7,257 nt of DNA from Chloroflexota bacterium (GCA_030669775.1 DAOVCZ010000093.1:1-7257); one strand, 5' to 3'; numbered from the stretch's first letter, positions 1 to 6,877 are shown. Program-made: numbers and translations. The notes: generated by a model from the letters alone, not told the origin.

Positions 1-108
1 AATTCGTTCTTTCACTTGCATGCTTGTTCCGCTTTCGCATCTACCCAGGATTAATCGGTCTCTCTAAATCCCTTCCCGTTAATAAAATTATAGATGAAAG
101 ATTTGCGC

Positions 109-648
109 TCAGACAGGCTTATCACTAGCCGCTGAATAAATCTCCCTCATAGATCTGCTTGGTCTTACGCCTAAGATTCTCGTTTTGATGAAACCGCATA
201 CCTGGGCCAATACCTCCCAGTCATTGTATGGGATCGGGTATGGAACCCAGGGATTTCCACGATTGATATTGTATTCCACCAGGATCAAGCATCCCCCTGG
301 GGATAAATAGTCAAGGATAGATCTGAGGATAGTCTTTTTGTCCCGCTGAAAGTGCAGAGAGTTCGCCATCAACAGGCCATCCAAAGTAGGCAAATCGAGG
401 GAGTTTGTGTAATCTGCGACCAGGTAATGCATTTCAGGTCCATGCCCCTCAAACCGTTTTAGTATGGCGCGATCTTGCTTTTTTAATGCCCGCCTATCTT
501 TGTCTACTGAAAAAATCACGCCATTCAATCCGATCATTTCGGCCAACGCCAGAGTGAATGCCCCTTTGCCCGAACCGAATTCTGCCCAGACCCCTCCTTG
601 GTTTAATACACCCTTTCTAATGAGATTCAAATGGTCAGCGTGGTCCAT
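109..648 (-). CDS. Class I SAM-dependent methyltransferase, small
   Basis: This 179-residue protein is a probable cytoplasmic Rossmann-fold methyltransferase that transfers a methyl group from S-adenosylmethionine; the acceptor is unknown. The SAM-binding glycine motif reads AEFGSGKGAF at residues 22-31. An acidic residue at the end of strand 2 (D49 in FSVDKD) would bind the ribose. A motif II-like stretch with D79 (VADY) follows, and LSPGGCLILVEY (115-126) is the usual post-motif segment. It is short for the class and has no extra substrate domain. The start is the ATG at 648-646, with no clear Shine-Dalgarno sequence before it. It lies downstream of the yacP-like gene on the same strand, but an intrinsic terminator separates them, so it is probably transcribed separately. 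The UbiE/COQ5-like fold is recognisable, but the pathway is not. Confidence 0.82.
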   Translation of the reverse strand: MDHADHLNLIRKGVLNQGGVWAEFGSGKGAFTLALAEMIGLNGVIFSVDKDRRALKKQDRAILKRFEGHGPEMHYLVADYTNSLDLPTLDGLLMANSLHFQRDKKTILRSILDYLSPGGCLILVEYNINRGNPWVPYPIPYNDWEVLAQVCGFIKTRILGVRPSRSMREIYSAASDKPV

Positions 649-746
649 ATCAAGGTTATATTATTTGAACAATCACAATATTTGCCAGAAAATTCGAGTT
701 GCGCCCTGCTTAGTGTTCATTATTGTAGCCTACCCTTGTGGAGGTT

Positions 747-781
747 AAAGAAAAAGCCGGACGTGAGGGGGCACGCCCGGC
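747..781 (-). terminator. Intrinsic terminator downstream of the yacP-like gene
   Basis: Read on the minus strand, GCCGGGCGTG pairs with CACGTCCGGC across the six-base loop CCCCCT, giving a 10-bp GC-rich stem with a single G-U pair. The tail TTTTTCTTT follows directly. The variant pair is a tolerated G-U only in minus-strand RNA (it is A-C in plus-strand RNA), and the T tract is also only on that side. Both facts fix the direction. It ends transcription from the 916-1398 gene and insulates the methyltransferase. Confidence 0.8.
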
Positions 782-806
782 AATCTAATAAGGGTCACCA
801 GCACTA

Positions 807-816
807 TCACCGGTGA
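807..816. repeat. 10-bp perfect palindrome TCACCGGTGA
   Basis: TCACCGGTGA is a perfect self-complementary decamer in the gap between the yacP-like gene and its terminator. A second copy of the left half (GTCACC, 794-799) lies 13 bases earlier and can pair with GGTGAC at 812-817. This could be a protein-binding site or a small RNA hairpin. A similar 12-base palindrome occurs inside the LysM gene near 2139-2150, so chance is a fair explanation. Confidence 0.3.
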
Positions 817-855
817 CGAGACACCTGAATACCAGTAAAAGGGAGGGCAGATGTC

Positions 856-910
856 AATATCTAATATACACCAAATTGGTCTTAATTGCATTAATTATAT
901 ATTAGAAATT
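856..910. repeat. AT-rich nested inverted repeat in the yacP 3' region
   Basis: AATATCTAATATA (856-868) pairs with TATATTAGAAATT (898-910) at 12 of 13 positions, including an uninterrupted 9-bp match. The 29-base interior holds two more palindromes: ACCAAATTGGT (870-880) and TTAAT-TGC-ATTAA (882-894). It begins just after the stop codon of the minus-strand gene, so it would form a long weak hairpin in that gene's 3' untranslated RNA. There is no GC core or T tract on the inner arms, so it is not itself a terminator. Confidence 0.5.
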
Positions 911-915
911 TATTA

Positions 916-1398
916 TCAATTCTCTTCATCTTCATCCATCCCAAAAATCTGCATCCAATCCTCAACCTCTTCGGGGCTCAGATCACTTTCAGGCTCCAAA
1001 TAACTATCAGCGGTGTCCCCCAACGCATCAAACAGCTGCTGGGCAAAAACTTCTGCTGTAAGAATTTTAGCTCGTACAGCCCGGGCATTGGTCTGGACCT
1101 CGCCATCGGAGCTGACCACAGTCCAATTGCGCGCTTCACCTCCTAGACGTTTCAATTTCATTTGAATCGCCTGATCTGCTGTCCTTCCTTGGCGGATAAA
1201 CCGGGCAACTACCCTCCCATAATTGCGCGCTCCTGGACTGCCAGGTGGCGCATTATCGAAGTACACCTCGACTTGCTTGCGACGGATCCGGCAAAATTCT
1301 TGCAACAGATTCACCAATTGAATCTCGTCATCTAAATCTTGGAGGCTCATTCCTGGAATTTTTGGGATCAAATTATGACCATCGATAATATACGGCAC
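916..1398 (-). CDS. yacP: NYN/YacP-family (Rae1-like) RNA nuclease domain protein
   Basis: This 160-residue protein matches the NYN_YacP family, PIN-like metal-dependent RNases. The Bacillus member (Rae1) cleaves mRNA on the ribosome. Visible family residues are the N-terminal IDGHN (D6, N9), VYFDNA with D48, TADQAIQ with D75, and VVSSDGEV with D98, which together give the acidic set expected of a PIN/NYN active site. The last 30 residues are strongly acidic (EPESDLSPEEVEDWMQIFG and after) and look like an added tail. The start is GTG at 1398-1396: AAGGA at 1410-1406 sits seven bases upstream, and the ATG overlapping at 1400-1398 is in another frame. It is transcribed divergently from the LysM gene and followed by a terminator. 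The family call is firm. The ribosome-linked role is inferred only from the family. Confidence 0.88.
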   Translation of the reverse strand: MPYIIDGHNLIPKIPGMSLQDLDDEIQLVNLLQEFCRIRRKQVEVYFDNAPPGSPGARNYGRVVARFIRQGRTADQAIQMKLKRLGGEARNWTVVSSDGEVQTNARAVRAKILTAEVFAQQLFDALGDTADSYLEPESDLSPEEVEDWMQIFGMDEDEEN

Positions 1399-1444
1399 AT
1401 TTCTATCCTTAATACCTGCTCAAAATTAGAATATTGGTATCAAA

Positions 1445-1453
1445 ATTATCCCA
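1445..1453 (-). promoter_or_regulatory. Candidate extended -10 for the yacP-like gene
   Basis: On the minus strand TGG-GATAAT forms an extended -10 element (five of six matches to TATAAT). The matching -35 position is poor (TTTATC at 17 bp). The predicted start near 1438 would give a leader of about 40 bases before the GTG, including the AAGGA ribosome site. Support is weak to moderate. Confidence 0.35.
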
Positions 1454-1536
1454 CGCCTCCCCAAAGAGATAAAGGGATAAGATCTCTATCTGCACTCAGA
1501 TCCTGGCCAAACTCAGCTGCGGCAAAGCGCACTTTG

Positions 1537-1545
1537 TGCTATGAT
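1537..1545 (+). promoter_or_regulatory. Candidate extended -10 for the LysM gene
   Basis: TGC-TATGAT is an extended -10 element (five of six matches) on the plus strand, about 75 bases before the LysM start codon. The -35 is not recognisable. A small hairpin, CAAAG-CGCA-CTTTG (1523-1536), lies immediately upstream where an operator could sit. The rest of this 223-base divergent region (1399-1621) shows only a short inverted repeat AGTATT/AATACT (1586-1609) just before the gene. Confidence 0.35.
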
Positions 1546-1621
1546 TTGTCGCGTAACCCAGTTGGTGCATTAATTTCCTTGAACGAGTATTATCTGAATT
1601 CCGAATACTAAACGAAAAACC

Positions 1622-2458
1622 ATGAGACATTGGAAGCGATTATTTTACTACCTGATCATTAATGTTTTAGTCTCTGCCTGCACCGTTGTCGCTGTGCTCA
1701 CCTTCTGGCAGCGCTACCAACCCGAGATACCCTTATTAGGTGATGTCAATCCATTAGCTCTGATCACGCCCATGTCTCCCCGGTCGTTATTCCCTGACTA
1801 CGTGTCCAGCATGGAGACAATGGAACCAACCACCATACCATTTCAAGCGACCGAAACTCCATCTGAAGAACAACCGGTTGAGACACCCATGGCTGAGATG
1901 ACCTACACTGTCCAAACCGGGGATACTCTGGGAGCGATCGCGGTCAAGTTTAACATCACTGTGGCCGAGATAACTGAAGTGAATGAAATCGCTGATCCCG
2001 ATGCTTTAGAAGTTGGACAAGTGCTGATTATCCGCAGACCCTTGGTTGTCCTTTCAACCCAAACTTCCCTGCCAGCAGAGGAAATCGAAGCAGAATTGGA
2101 AGCCACGTCCACCAATCCGACCAGCACACCCATCCCATTCACCGGTGAATCACGGGTGACCATCGACAGTGTAATCGGGGTAAGCGACCTCGCCTCCGAG
2201 CGCATCTTCTTGAAGCGAATTGGTCCAGGTGAGATATCGCTGGTAGGTTGGCAATTGGTCGCTGAAAATGGTGATGTTTTTGATTTTCCACAAATAACCC
2301 TTTTCGAGAATGGAGCAGTTTTCATCTACACCAGGGAAGGGCAAACCACAGCTGTTGCTCTATACTGGGCGCTGGATCACTCGGTTTGGGAGTCAGGTGA
2401 TACGGTGGTCTTGCTGGATGATCTGGGTGAAGTTCATACTACTTACCAGATTCCATAA
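1622..2458 (+). CDS. Membrane-anchored LysM + lamin-tail-domain protein
   Basis: This 278-residue exported protein has three parts. An N-terminal hydrophobic segment (about 7-29, after the basic MRHWKR) is a membrane anchor or signal. A Thr/Pro/Glu-rich linker (about 60-92) leads into a LysM domain at 94-138 (YTVQTGDTLGAIAVKF, then VGQVLIIR), a fold known to bind peptidoglycan or related glycans. A second Ser/Thr/Pro linker is followed by a C-terminal lamin-tail-like (LTD) beta domain at about 176-277, with LVGWQLVAENGDVFDFP and SGDTVVLLDDLGEVHTTY as typical landmarks. VSAC at 17-20 resembles a lipobox, but the residues after C20 stay hydrophobic, which favours a membrane anchor over a lipoprotein. 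No Shine-Dalgarno sequence is seen before the ATG. It is likely a cell-surface structural or scaffold protein; its partner is unknown. Confidence 0.82.
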   Translation: MRHWKRLFYYLIINVLVSACTVVAVLTFWQRYQPEIPLLGDVNPLALITPMSPRSLFPDYVSSMETMEPTTIPFQATETPSEEQPVETPMAEMTYTVQTGDTLGAIAVKFNITVAEITEVNEIADPDALEVGQVLIIRRPLVVLSTQTSLPAEEIEAELEATSTNPTSTPIPFTGESRVTIDSVIGVSDLASERIFLKRIGPGEISLVGWQLVAENGDVFDFPQITLFENGAVFIYTREGQTTAVALYWALDHSVWESGDTVVLLDDLGEVHTTYQIP

Positions 2459-2576
2459 TCAATTATTGTTGCGGACAGTTCCCTCTTAATTTCTTTCGCA
2501 ACCACATCCCCAACTACAATTGACTGAGAGTAATATCCAATACAAACGCAAATTATTCTAACAACACCTGGAAATC

Positions 2577-3026
2577 ATGCCCAAATTTTCGATTGAAGAG
2601 ATCATTCGCCGGGCAATTGAAGAGGGCGAGTTTGATGATTTACCTGGCAAGGGTAAGCCCTTACAGATCGAGCAAAACCCTCACCAGGATCCTGATTGGC
2701 GAGCAGCCCACCACATCTTGAAATCCAGCGGGTTTACCCTGCCCTGGATCGAATCCCTGGGCGAAATTGAAACAAATCTACAACAGGCACGGGATCGACT
2801 TTCGCGCGCCTGGTCGTGGCGCCAGGATCAGCAAGATCACAAATTCCAAACAGAATTTATTGAAAGCGAATGGATGAAAGCAAGTGAGAATTTCCAGGAA
2901 AGGATCGCCTTGATCAATAATCAAATCCGGACATATAATCTGGAAGTACCAAACGATCGCTTTCAATTACCATTAATAAACGCCGATCAGGAGATCGAGA
3001 AGGTTATCCGAACCTCTGAATCTTGA
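2577..3026 (+). CDS. DUF1992 (DnaJ homologue subfamily C member 28-like) protein
   Basis: This 149-residue cytoplasmic protein carries the DUF1992 domain at its N terminus. The hallmark is EEIIRRAIEEGEFDD followed by LPGKGKPL (about 7-29), then a conserved WRAAHHILKSSGF segment (41-53). The rest is charged and helical, probably a coiled coil (about 60-125). The domain is named after DNAJC28 relatives, but no J domain (HPD motif) is present. The biochemical function of the family is not established. The start ATG has only a weak GGA four bases upstream. It lies 118 bases after the LysM gene and 56 bases before dnaX in the same direction, so it could be co-transcribed with dnaX, but nothing shows a functional link. 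Confidence 0.85.
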   Translation: MPKFSIEEIIRRAIEEGEFDDLPGKGKPLQIEQNPHQDPDWRAAHHILKSSGFTLPWIESLGEIETNLQQARDRLSRAWSWRQDQQDHKFQTEFIESEWMKASENFQERIALINNQIRTYNLEVPNDRFQLPLINADQEIEKVIRTSES

Positions 3027-3082
3027 GTGGAGTGTTGCTTTCCATGGCTGCATCTGATAAACTACTTCCCAAAGGAATCTGA

Positions 3083-4657
3083 ATGCCCCAAGCACTATAC
3101 AGTAAATGGCGTCCACGCCGGTGGGAGTCCGTAATCGGCCAGGACCACATCGTCCAGACCTTGCGCAACGCTGTAACCAGCGACCGAATCGTCCATGCGT
3201 ACCTTTTTGCCGGCCCGCGCGGCACCGGTAAAACCACAACTGCCCGTCTATTAGCGAAAGCTGTCAACTGCCTTGATGATGATCTAACTAAGCGCCCGTG
3301 CGATAAATGCGAACACTGCCAAGCGCTGACCTCGGGTCGCTTCCTCGATCTGATCGAAATCGATGCAGCCTCCAACACCAGCGTAGATGACGTGCGTGAT
3401 CTGCGGGAGAAAATTAACTTCTCACCAAACCTTGGCAAGTATAAAGTATATGTAATCGATGAAGTTCACATGCTCTCCACCGCGGCCTTCAACGCCCTCT
3501 TGAAAACACTCGAGGAACCCCCTGCTCATGCTATCTTCATCCTGGCTACCACTGAAGTCCATAAAATTCCAGCCACGGTTCTCTCCCGCTGCCAACGGCA
3601 TGAATTCCGCCGCATACCGGTCACCGATATCGTCGCTAATCTGGAAGAGCTTGCTGACAAAGAGCAGCTCCAGGTCTCAACAGAAGCCCTTGATCTTATC
3701 GCCCGTCAGTCCACAGGCAGTTTACGAGACGCAATTTCTCTCCTCGACCAGCTTTCTTCGACTGGTAAAACTATCGACCTCGAATTAGCTCAAACCATAT
3801 TAGGTACAGCCACCAGCCAGGCAGTGATCGAAGTTATCGATTCGCTGCTGACCGGTGATCCGGGAGTGGGTCTTGATCACATTCACAAGGCACTCGACTC
3901 GGGCAGCGACGTCCGGCAGTTTACCCGCCAAATCGTGGATTACCTGCGCAGTTTATTGCTGATCCAGATCGGGGAGGTAAATCCCAGCAACGTGACTCCA
4001 GAGATGGAAGCCCAGTTAAAGGATCAAGCCAAGAAGATCAACACGCCAGATTTGATCAGGGTGATTCGTTTGTTCAACCAGGCAGCCAACCAATCAAGGG
4101 CAACCTGGCAACCAGGGTTACCATTGGAAGTGGCTTTCATCGAAGCCTGTCAAACCTTAGCGGATCCCAACCCGCAAACCGCACCGGCAAGCCCAGTCTC
4201 ATCAGGTCGGCCAACTCCCACAGCGCAAAAAAAACAGCCCCCAGCGGAAATACTTTCCAGCACGGTTCGAGAGGGTGACGTTAACCAAGAAACCCCGTCA
4301 CCGGGAGATGATCAACTATCCTCGAATCTAAATCAGAATTGGCCTCACGTGCTTGGAGCGGTACGTAAAGAACATCCCAATCTCTATGGCTTGTTGAATT
4401 CTTGCCAATCACGGCATCTAGCTGGTAGTGTATTGGTCCTTGGGTATGCCAGCGATATCCTCAAGAACCAGATGACCAAAAGAGATAACGTGGAGATCAT
4501 CCAGCAAGTCGTATCCCAGGTGCTGGGGACTGAGATCGCTGTCCGCTGTGTGATCACCACCGCGAAGAACAATGACATCCCCACAGAAGTGGATGACGAT
4601 GGCATGGTTGCATCAGCATTAAGGGATATGGGTGGAGAGATCGTCGATATCCAATAA
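3083..4657 (+). CDS. dnaX: DNA polymerase III subunit gamma/tau
   Basis: This 524-residue clamp-loader ATPase opens the beta clamp and couples polymerases at the replication fork. The AAA+ module is complete. Walker A is GPRGTGKT (44-51). The zinc knuckle uses C63, C73, C76 and C79. Walker B is VYVIDEVHM (122-130, D126-E127). Sensor 1 is ATTE (155-158), the arginine finger lies in SRC (168-170), and the sensor-2 helix is in GSLRDAISLLDQ. The collar domain continues to about 365. A Pro/Thr/Ser-rich linker (about 366-410) leads to a tau-type C-terminal domain (about 411-515; NWPHVLGAVRKEHPNLYGLL). The start ATG is supported by AAAGGA at 3071-3076. ybaB and recR follow closely, the common bacterial order. 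An A8 run at codons 382-384 may produce a shorter gamma form (separate entry). Confidence 0.97.
   Translation: MPQALYSKWRPRRWESVIGQDHIVQTLRNAVTSDRIVHAYLFAGPRGTGKTTTARLLAKAVNCLDDDLTKRPCDKCEHCQALTSGRFLDLIEIDAASNTSVDDVRDLREKINFSPNLGKYKVYVIDEVHMLSTAAFNALLKTLEEPPAHAIFILATTEVHKIPATVLSRCQRHEFRRIPVTDIVANLEELADKEQLQVSTEALDLIARQSTGSLRDAISLLDQLSSTGKTIDLELAQTILGTATSQAVIEVIDSLLTGDPGVGLDHIHKALDSGSDVRQFTRQIVDYLRSLLLIQIGEVNPSNVTPEMEAQLKDQAKKINTPDLIRVIRLFNQAANQSRATWQPGLPLEVAFIEACQTLADPNPQTAPASPVSSGRPTPTAQKKQPPAEILSSTVREGDVNQETPSPGDDQLSSNLNQNWPHVLGAVRKEHPNLYGLLNSCQSRHLAGSVLVLGYASDILKNQMTKRDNVEIIQQVVSQVLGTEIAVRCVITTAKNNDIPTEVDDDGMVASALRDMGGEIVDIQ
4227..4261 (+). promoter_or_regulatory. dnaX: Candidate dnaX frameshift/slippage site for gamma
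   Basis: Eight adenines (4227-4234) fall in the dnaX linker as CAA-AAA-AAA, which contains an in-phase A-AAA-AAA slippery heptamer (4228-4234). Nine bases later a small hairpin can form: GGAAA-TAC-TTTCC (4246-4258), extended by G4244-C4261 and C4245-G4260 with A4259 bulged. A -1 shift, or one extra A in the mRNA, adds 14 residues and stops at TGA 4276-4278. The product would be about 398 residues, keeping the motor and collar but losing the tau tail. Loss of one A also stops soon (TAA 4329-4331). Known dnaX genes use ribosomal frameshifting (E. coli) or transcript slippage (Thermus). Here the mechanism is inferred, and the stem is only modestly stable. Confidence 0.55.
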
Positions 4658-4688
4658 TCAAACCAGTTAAGAATCAGAGGTGAAGTAT

Positions 4689-5006
4689 ATGGCAAAAGGA
4701 TTTAAAGGCCCCAAAGGGGCGAACATGATGCAGCAGATTCAGAAACTTCAGCAACAGATCGAGGAAACTCAAGCCCAGCTGGCTGAGGAGACTGTCACAG
4801 CGACTGTCGGCGGCGGGGCGGTGAAGATTGTTGTGACTGGGGATCAGCGCTGCCAATCGGTGGAGATTGAGGCCTCTCTTTTTGAGGAGGCTGATGTTGA
4901 AATGCTGCAAGATCTACTCCTGACGGCTATCAACTCTGGGTTGGATCAATCCCGCGAACTGGCCGCTGAACAATTGGGACCTTTAGCGGGTGGGTTGCCC
5001 ATCTAA
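4689..5006 (+). CDS. ybaB: YbaB/EbfC family nucleoid-associated protein
   Basis: This 105-residue DNA-binding protein of the YbaB/EbfC family forms a homodimer shaped like tweezers and binds DNA with little sequence specificity. After a Gly/Lys-rich N terminus (MAKGFKGPKG) comes a long helix (MMQQIQKLQQQIEETQAQLA). The conserved core VTATVGGGAVKIVVTGDQ follows, then the strand CQSVEIEAS and a C-terminal helix. An upstream in-frame GTG at 4680 would add three residues. The ATG at 4689 is preferred because AGAGGTGA (4676-4683) is a strong ribosome site at the right distance and would overlap the GTG. The C terminus GPLAGGLPI is glycine-rich, as is usual in the family. It lies 31 bases after dnaX and 12 bases before recR, almost certainly in one operon with them. 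Confidence 0.95.
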   Translation: MAKGFKGPKGANMMQQIQKLQQQIEETQAQLAEETVTATVGGGAVKIVVTGDQRCQSVEIEASLFEEADVEMLQDLLLTAINSGLDQSRELAAEQLGPLAGGLPI

Positions 5007-5018
5007 TCGACTTGTTCA

Positions 5019-5627
5019 ATGATCCTCCCTGCACCAATTCAGGATCTTATCAACGCTTTCTCACGTCTGCCGGGGATCGGACCCAAGACTGCTTCCCGGC
5101 TAACTTTCTACCTGCTCACTGCCCCAGACGATCTGTCCCAAGACCTGGCAGCAGCTTTAAGCGCTCTTAAAACACAGACTACCAATTGCCAGACCTGTTT
5201 CAATATCACCATCACAGGTCAGACACAGTGCGAGATCTGCAAAGATGCGGACCGTGACCAAGATGTGATCTGCGTGGTTGAAGAACCTCTGGATGTCCTG
5301 GCAATAGAACGCACAGAAGGTTTTCACGGTCGATACCATGTCCTCCAAGGAGCCTTGTCGCCGATTGAAGGTATCGGCCCAGAGGACCTAAAAATCCGTG
5401 AGTTATTAACCCGGGTATCCAATGCAGCCATCCGGGAGATCATCCTGGCGACAAATCCCAGCATGGAAGGTGATGCCACCGCAATGTACCTGCATCAACA
5501 GCTGGCATCATCACCTGTCCGCATCACACGTCTGGCGCGCGGCCTCCCGGTTGGCGGGGATGTGGAATATGCTGACCAGCATACTTTACTTCGAGCGCTA
5601 GCTGGACGGCAGGAAATGGGAAACTAA
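5019..5627 (+). CDS. recR: Recombination mediator protein RecR
   Basis: This 202-residue protein is full length for RecR, which with RecF and RecO loads RecA on SSB-coated gaps during recombinational repair. Domains in order are: an N-terminal helix-hairpin-helix (LPGIGPKTASRL, 17-28) for DNA binding; a four-cysteine zinc finger (C57, C60, C71, C74); a Toprim domain from about 82 with VVEEPLDVLAIE (86-97) and ATNPSMEGDATA (144-155); and the C-terminal RecR signature GLPVGGDVEYAD (175-186). All diagnostic residues are present. No Shine-Dalgarno sequence precedes the ATG, and the gene begins 12 bases after the ybaB stop. That suggests translation is coupled to ybaB. An intrinsic terminator follows and closes the dnaX-ybaB-recR unit. 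Confidence 0.97.
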   Translation: MILPAPIQDLINAFSRLPGIGPKTASRLTFYLLTAPDDLSQDLAAALSALKTQTTNCQTCFNITITGQTQCEICKDADRDQDVICVVEEPLDVLAIERTEGFHGRYHVLQGALSPIEGIGPEDLKIRELLTRVSNAAIREIILATNPSMEGDATAMYLHQQLASSPVRITRLARGLPVGGDVEYADQHTLLRALAGRQEMGN

Positions 5628-5653
5628 TCCTGAATTGGAGCAACTCAATTTAA

Positions 5654-5685
5654 GCGTCGCATTGTAGAGTGCGGCGTATTTTCTT
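5654..5685 (+). terminator. Intrinsic terminator after recR
   Basis: GCGTCGCATT pairs with AGTGCGGCGT across the tetraloop GTAG, a 10-bp stem with three G-U pairs, followed by ATTTTCTT. It begins 27 bases after the recR stop and ends just before the ribosome site of the next gene, so it closes the dnaX operon. The opposite strand has no T tract. Confidence 0.78.
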
Positions 5686-5700
5686 AGAAGGGGTAATTAC

Positions 5701-6798
5701 ATGCCAGAATTTATCCCTGGTCTCGAATTAAGCCATCTTTTCTACTGGGAGATTGTACGACCACTGCTGGATCAAAACTATCCTCAATTGCCGTATGCTG
5801 CTGCACTGCTGGGACCTGGCAGTGAGGTGCTAGGGTTTGACACTGAAATGTCAATGGACCATCACTGGTTTCCTAATGTTCAGATCTTCTTACGAGAAGA
5901 GGAAAAAGAACTCAGCGGACCAATCCACGAAATGCTGCGCTGGAACCTGCCGCCATCTTTCAGGGGTTTCCCCCTCCACTTGGAACCTATACCTGATGAA
6001 CCAGGCACATATTTAATGAAATTAAAATCTGAGCCACCGTTTGATCACAATATACATCCGGTGACGATACGTTCCTTTATGGAACATTACCTCGCCTGGG
6101 ATATCGACCGAGATTTTGAAGCCGCAGATTGGCTTTCAACGCCTTCCCAGATTTTGCGCTCCATATCCAGTGGGGCTGTACACTACGATGGCGTGGGTGA
6201 GCTTACTGAATTGCGAGCGCTTCTGGATTGGTACCCACACGATATCTGGCTTTATTTGCTCGCCGCAGGTTGGCAGCGGATTGGTGAGGAGGAGCACCTT
6301 ATGCCCCGGGCTGGTTACGTCAATGACGAGCTCGGTTCTGACTTGATTGGCTCACGCCTGGTAAGGGATATCATGGCATTATGTTTCTTAATGGAGAAGC
6401 AGTATGCCCCCTACTCCAAGTGGTTCGGCTCAGCGTTTCAACAGCTGGCCTGCGCTGCAGATCTGACTCCAACGTTACGGCGTGCCCAGCTGGCTGAAAC
6501 CTGGCAGATACGGGAAGCTACCCTTGCAGAGGCATATGAACACCTGGCAGGTATGCATAACGACCTTGACATCACAAAACCCTTGCCGCAGAAAGTGTCT
6601 AATTTCCATGACCGTCCCTTTAAGGTTATTCATGGAGACCTTTTTGCTAATGCCATTTTAAAGGAGATTCAAGATCCAGAGGTACTGAAAATATCTAAGC
6701 GCAGCCTGGTCGGAGGGATTGATCAGATCAGCGACAACACAAAATTACGTTCGGATATCACCAGGCGAGTCATCCTGCGCCAGTTATTCACCCAATAA
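5701..6798 (+). CDS. DUF4037 domain protein, nucleotidyltransferase-like
   Basis: This 365-residue soluble protein matches DUF4037-containing proteins, which join an N-terminal nucleotidyltransferase-like segment to a helical C-terminal part. The N-terminal motif is GPGSEVLGFDTEMSMDHHW (38-56), a GS-x(n)-D arrangement like minimal NTases. The DUF4037 region has LAAGWQRIGEEE (187-198) and GSDLIGSRLVRDIMALCF (212-229), then YAPYSKWFG. Near the end comes GGIDQISD. From memory most relatives read DHDW where this one has DHHW, so the second acidic position may be lost. The substrate is unknown. AGAAGGGG (5686-5693), seven bases before the ATG, is a strong ribosome site. It stands alone between the recR terminator and the rRNA promoters; I see no convincing terminator of its own. 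Confidence 0.82.
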   Translation: MPEFIPGLELSHLFYWEIVRPLLDQNYPQLPYAAALLGPGSEVLGFDTEMSMDHHWFPNVQIFLREEEKELSGPIHEMLRWNLPPSFRGFPLHLEPIPDEPGTYLMKLKSEPPFDHNIHPVTIRSFMEHYLAWDIDRDFEAADWLSTPSQILRSISSGAVHYDGVGELTELRALLDWYPHDIWLYLLAAGWQRIGEEEHLMPRAGYVNDELGSDLIGSRLVRDIMALCFLMEKQYAPYSKWFGSAFQQLACAADLTPTLRRAQLAETWQIREATLAEAYEHLAGMHNDLDITKPLPQKVSNFHDRPFKVIHGDLFANAILKEIQDPEVLKISKRSLVGGIDQISDNTKLRSDITRRVILRQLFTQ

Positions 6799-6849
6799 GC
6801 TGTCCCAAGCTTTGACCAATTCTTTTCAGAACACTTCACAAATAAATGC

Positions 6850-6877
6850 TTGACAAGGGGCTGAATCGGCTTATAAT
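6850..6877 (+). promoter_or_regulatory. rRNA operon promoter P1 (perfect sigma-70 consensus)
   Basis: TTGACA (6850-6855) and TATAAT (6872-6877), both exact consensus, are separated by 16 bp. The predicted start is near 6884-6885, after the discriminator TCTCCTC. The stretch just upstream (CACAAATAAATG) is AT-rich, as an UP element would be. It faces the 16S gene and would give a leader of about 277 bases. Confidence 0.85.

Noticed and set aside
1..40. Possible start of a minus-strand gene running off the left edge (ATG at 40-38 or 21-19)
   Set aside because: Only 7-13 codons are visible, the ribosome sites are poor and two frames compete. The TATAAT at 92-87 has no -35 partner.
464..816. Two plus-strand open frames (464-748, 631-816)
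   Set aside because: They lie mostly opposite the methyltransferase or across its terminator, have no recognisable domain, and are low-complexity shadows.
1339..1611. Plus-strand 90-codon frame in the divergent region
   Set aside because: It starts inside the yacP-like gene on the other strand, resembles no family, and covers the candidate promoters.
2468..2502. Inverted repeat GTTGCG/CGCAAC after the LysM gene as terminator
   Set aside because: Only 6 bp with a 23-base loop and no T tract.
2520..2546. Promoter before the DUF1992 gene: TTGACT with TACAAA
   Set aside because: The spacer is only 15 bp and the -10 is poor. The gene may have a promoter here, but the sequence does not show it.
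3004..3438. Minus-strand frames opposite dnaX
   Set aside because: dnaX in this stretch encodes its catalytic motifs, so the antisense frames are shadows.
6812..6840. Third rRNA promoter using TTGACC at 6812
   Set aside because: No -10 hexamer at 16-18 bp spacing.
6799..6849. Terminator after the DUF4037 gene
   Set aside because: Only the tiny stem TTCT/AGAA without a T tract is present, so read-through into the rRNA leader remains possible.
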